Shown here: one piece after another, positions 6,099 through 8,659 of the stretch
Position numbering within the stretch: position 1 is the first letter of the stretch
How the letters are laid out: the number at the start of each line of letters is the position of its first letter
Assembly: GCA_011605715.1 (NCBI GenBank)
Contig: JAAOZO010000253.1
Coordinates: 1 to 8,659 of the forward strand
Reading direction: 5' to 3'
DNA length: 8,659 nucleotides
Source of the DNA: Nitrososphaerota archaeon
Lineage (GTDB): Archaea > Thermoproteota > EX4484-205 > JAAOZO01
Notes under the pieces: model-generated
Database searches by the model: none
Told to the model about the DNA's origin: nothing
The model's input: only the letters and a program-made list of their open reading frames with translations
Translations under genes and position numbers: made by a program

Positions 6099-8659
6099 TT
6101 GAAAACTAAGAGGAAGGCGATTGCATTAATTCCAGCAGCCGGAATAGGAGCAAGGATGACTCCAGAATGGAATATAAACAACGTAGAAAAAGAGTATTTT
6201 CCGAAACCTCTTGTAAAAGAATTTTCAACCAACAAAAGTTTACTTGAGTTAGTAATAGAAAACCTAAGGAAGGCGAAAGTATTTGATGAAATTTATGTAA
6301 GAGTTGGAATGAAAAGTTTGCTAAGAGGAGATTCTAACGAACTTAGCATAAAGCGAGAAGCAATAAAGAAACTAGTAAAGTTTATCGAAGAAAAAAAGCT
6401 CGCGAAAATTTATTTTAACAATTTAGACGAAAAAGATGATGGAACTGGATCAACTATCCTTTCTGAAGAAATAAAAGAAAAAGTAAGAGAAGACCTTAAC
6501 ATAGAAGAAATACTAGTAATCTCTAGTGACCTTCCAGCAATAAAGCCAGAAACCATTAGAAAAATAGTTCAAGTTCATAGAGCACAAGAGAACGACATAA
6601 CTTTAGTATCAACAATTGAAGAAGATGTATTTGGCCATGGAAGAATAGTAAGATATCCAGTTATCTTAAAGGGGATTAAAGAAAAGTACGAAGAACTTTC
6701 AAAAAAATCAAAAAAGTTGAATAAACTAATAAAAGAAGAAAAAATGAAGGTAATAAGAGTAGCTGAAGGAAAGGAACCATATTGGGCGAATTTCTTAGCT
6801 TTATTTGAAGATGAAATAAAAAAGTTAGAGAAAGGGGAAAAAGTTGTAAAGTATCATCCGATAAGAGGAATTATAGAAGGCGATAAAATAGAAATAGATA
6901 AGAATTTATTAAAAAGAATTGAAGTAAAGCCTAGCAATGAAAAATTTCTTGAGTTTGATGAGAGAAGCTTAGAGTTCTTAGGAGTTATTGAACAAGAACA
7001 AATAGGAGTTAATGAAGAAGAAATAAAGAACAGAAATATAAAATTAAGTGGATTTGAATATGAACTTTCTGCTTCTTATATAAATTCAATAAGAGAAAGG
7101 AACGTTCTTTGCATGGTAATATCTAGAGAAGTCTTACTTAACACCATAAGAGACGTTGACGTAAAAAACGAAGTAGAAAAAAAGATTGTCTTAAGAAAAC
7201 ATAAAGAAGAGTACTTTCTTCCAGAAGTAGCAAATGAAGCTGTGAAGATAGGAAAGAAAGTAGGAGTGGTAAGAATAAAGGAAAGGGAAGCAATTGGAAT
7301 AGATACTAGAACAGATTTGAGAATGCTTTCCACTCAACTAAAACCGAAAAAAGTTACAATAAATAAAGACATTCTTAGGAAAATTAAGGAAGATAAGTTA
7401 ATCGAAGCAAAAGAAAATGAACTGCAGATACTTGAACAAGTCTTTGGAGTAAACATCTACCCTAATACGAAAATATTCTTCGACAAACAAATCAAGTCTC
7501 TACTTCAAAGCATTGAACTTTACCTTAAGAAAGAAGGCAGTACGAAGAGGTTCTTTGAAAAGTATGGAAAATCGTTAAGAGAACAAAAGTATGAAGAATT
7601 TGGAATAAGAGAGAAGCTTACGTTTAGAGTTGGAGTTAATAGTTCATTTCTTGGAGTAGTTGCTTTAATTGGAAATATTAACATAAAAAGTTTTTGTAAG
7701 GTTGAAAACTGCTACTTAAAAAATGTAGAAATTGAAGAGAACGCATACGTTAGCGCATCAACCCTAGAAAATTGCTTAGTTGAGGGAAGTTATGAAAAGG
7801 TAGTAAAAATAAGCAACGAAAGAGAAAAAGAGCAAATTTTGGGAGAAGATGCAAATGAAGAAACAGTAAACTTGGAAGTTAAGCCAATAAAGGCAAGTAA
7901 GGCAATAGAAAAATTGGAAAGTAGTAAAAACAAAGAACTAGAAAAAATCTATGGAAGTAAAGAAGTTGCAAGCGAAAGAAAAGAAAAGATTCTAAAAGCT
8001 CTCAAGAAGTTCATAGAAATTTTTGGAGATGAAGAAGTTATAGTGGTAAGAGTTCCTGGGAGGCTGAACCTAATGGGAAGACATATTGATCATAGAGGGG
8101 GAAGCGTAAATGTTGCTGCAATTCCAAGAGAAATAATCGCTGTATTTTCAAAAAGAAGTGATAGTACAGTAAATCTATTCAACGTTGATGAACAATATAG
8201 GCCTTTCTCCTTTTCGATAACAGAAGAACTTCCTCCTACAAAAATAAAAGGTTACGAGTGGAGAGTGTGGACGCAAGATAGAATAAAAGAAAAAATCATA
8301 GAATGGTATGATTATGCTAGAAGTGTAGTGTTCTTTCAAAACATGTACAGGTTTTCAGATGGTAGTTTTATTAAGAAGTTCGAAGGTGCAAACATAGTTG
8401 TACTTGGAGACATTCCTCAGTCTGCTGGACTTTCGTCATCGTCAGCTTTGGTTGTTGCTATAAATCTTGGAATTGTAGCACTAAATAAGCTGAAGATCTC
8501 AAAGAGAAGGTTTGTGGAATGGTGTGGAATGGCAGAGTGGATAGTTGGTACGCGAGGTGGCTATGGGGATCATGCCGCAATGATGTTTTCAAAAGCAGGA
8601 AAAATTGCAAATATAGCAACAATGCCTCTTAAAGTTAGATACGTTAGCTTTCCAAGAGA
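6099..8659 (+). CDS. Fused sugar-1-phosphate nucleotidyltransferase / galactokinase-like GHMP kinase (3' truncated by window edge)
   Basis: The frame is open from TTG 6099 for 853 codons to the edge. TTG is the only usual start between the stop at 5985 and the first motif, and a TATA box precedes it. Residues 1 to about 415 form a GlmU-like nucleotidyltransferase. It shows PAAGIGARM (12-20, phosphate loop), FPKPL (34-38, Lys36), DGTGST (114-119), SSDLP (142-146, metal Asp144), GHGRIV (179-184) and GIDTRTDL (400-407). Residues about 508-570 look like a short left-handed beta-helix. From about 648 comes a GHMP kinase: PGRLNLMGRHIDHRGG (653-668), PQSAGLSSSSAL (773-784, ATP loop) and RGGYGDHAA (819-827, candidate catalytic Asp824). 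The third GHMP motif and stop lie outside. The order matches bacterial FKP and plant FKGP (L-fucokinase/GDP-fucose pyrophosphorylase), but the kinase resembles galactokinase/galacturonokinase. Predicted role: cytosolic salvage of a free sugar or uronic acid to sugar-1-phosphate, then NDP-sugar. Confidence 0.88.
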   Translation, partial: MKTKRKAIALIPAAGIGARMTPEWNINNVEKEYFPKPLVKEFSTNKSLLELVIENLRKAKVFDEIYVRVGMKSLLRGDSNELSIKREAIKKLVKFIEEKKLAKIYFNNLDEKDDGTGSTILSEEIKEKVREDLNIEEILVISSDLPAIKPETIRKIVQVHRAQENDITLVSTIEEDVFGHGRIVRYPVILKGIKEKYEELSKKSKKLNKLIKEEKMKVIRVAEGKEPYWANFLALFEDEIKKLEKGEKVVKYHPIRGIIEGDKIEIDKNLLKRIEVKPSNEKFLEFDERSLEFLGVIEQEQIGVNEEEIKNRNIKLSGFEYELSASYINSIRERNVLCMVISREVLLNTIRDVDVKNEVEKKIVLRKHKEEYFLPEVANEAVKIGKKVGVVRIKEREAIGIDTRTDLRMLSTQLKPKKVTINKDILRKIKEDKLIEAKENELQILEQVFGVNIYPNTKIFFDKQIKSLLQSIELYLKKEGSTKRFFEKYGKSLREQKYEEFGIREKLTFRVGVNSSFLGVVALIGNINIKSFCKVENCYLKNVEIEENAYVSASTLENCLVEGSYEKVVKISNEREKEQILGEDANEETVNLEVKPIKASKAIEKLESSKNKELEKIYGSKEVASERKEKILKALKKFIEIFGDEEVIVVRVPGRLNLMGRHIDHRGGSVNVAAIPREIIAVFSKRSDSTVNLFNVDEQYRPFSFSITEELPPTKIKGYEWRVWTQDRIKEKIIEWYDYARSVVFFQNMYRFSDGSFIKKFEGANIVVLGDIPQSAGLSSSSALVVAINLGIVALNKLKISKRRFVEWCGMAEWIVGTRGGYGDHAAMMFSKAGKIANIATMPLKVRYVSFPR

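Noticed and set aside
7076..7333. 85-codon minus-strand Ser/Phe-rich frame
   Set aside because: Antisense to the nucleotidyltransferase domain, which is continuous and has conserved motifs here.
1..8659. CRISPR array, tRNA, rRNA, transposase or insertion-sequence ends
   Set aside because: No regularly spaced repeats, cloverleaf-like segments, transposase motifs or paired terminal repeats were seen on either strand.

Overview
The window is AT-rich (roughly one-third G+C by eye) and looks archaeal, probably from a thermophile in or near the Thermoproteota. Four of the five transcription units whose start lies in the window have a TATA-like box about 25-35 nt before the start codon and no Shine-Dalgarno sequence. 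This is the leaderless or very-short-leader arrangement of archaea, and the fifth gene has no bacterial -35/-10 pair either. The only clear Shine-Dalgarno motif lies before the internal gene of a two-gene operon. Arg is almost always AGA/AGG, Ile is often ATA, and the proteins are rich in Lys and Glu. The exact lineage cannot be read from the sequence.

Layout, left to right: (1) the C-terminal part of an SGNH/GDSL hydrolase (+), followed by a T-tract; (2) a xylose-isomerase-like TIM-barrel protein (+); (3) a 361-nt gap holding the decayed C-terminus of a GT4-type glycosyltransferase (-), not an intact gene; (4) a uronate-isomerase-family protein (-), divergent from (5) a ketose 3-epimerase-like TIM barrel (+); (6) a two-gene minus-strand operon of a Gfo/Idh/MocA oxidoreductase followed by a third xylose-isomerase-like TIM barrel, convergent with (5); (7) a 260-nt divergent intergenic region; (8) a very long plus-strand reading frame that starts at TTG and runs off the right edge (at least 853 codons). 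It fuses a sugar-1-phosphate nucleotidyltransferase, a short beta-helix-like segment and a galactokinase-type GHMP kinase.

All the intact genes fit carbohydrate chemistry. The hydrolase could remove acyl groups from sugars. The oxidoreductase, three TIM-barrel isomerases/epimerases and uronate-isomerase homologue could form an oxidation/isomerisation route for an unusual sugar, uronic acid, cyclitol or glycoside. The fusion protein would phosphorylate a free sugar at C1 and convert it to an NDP-sugar, as the bifunctional fucokinase/GDP-fucose pyrophosphorylase does. Its kinase module, however, is galactokinase/galacturonokinase-like, with Arg where galactokinase has the Glu that contacts O6, which suggests a uronic acid substrate. 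The pathway and substrates are inferences; the families and motifs are read directly from the sequence.
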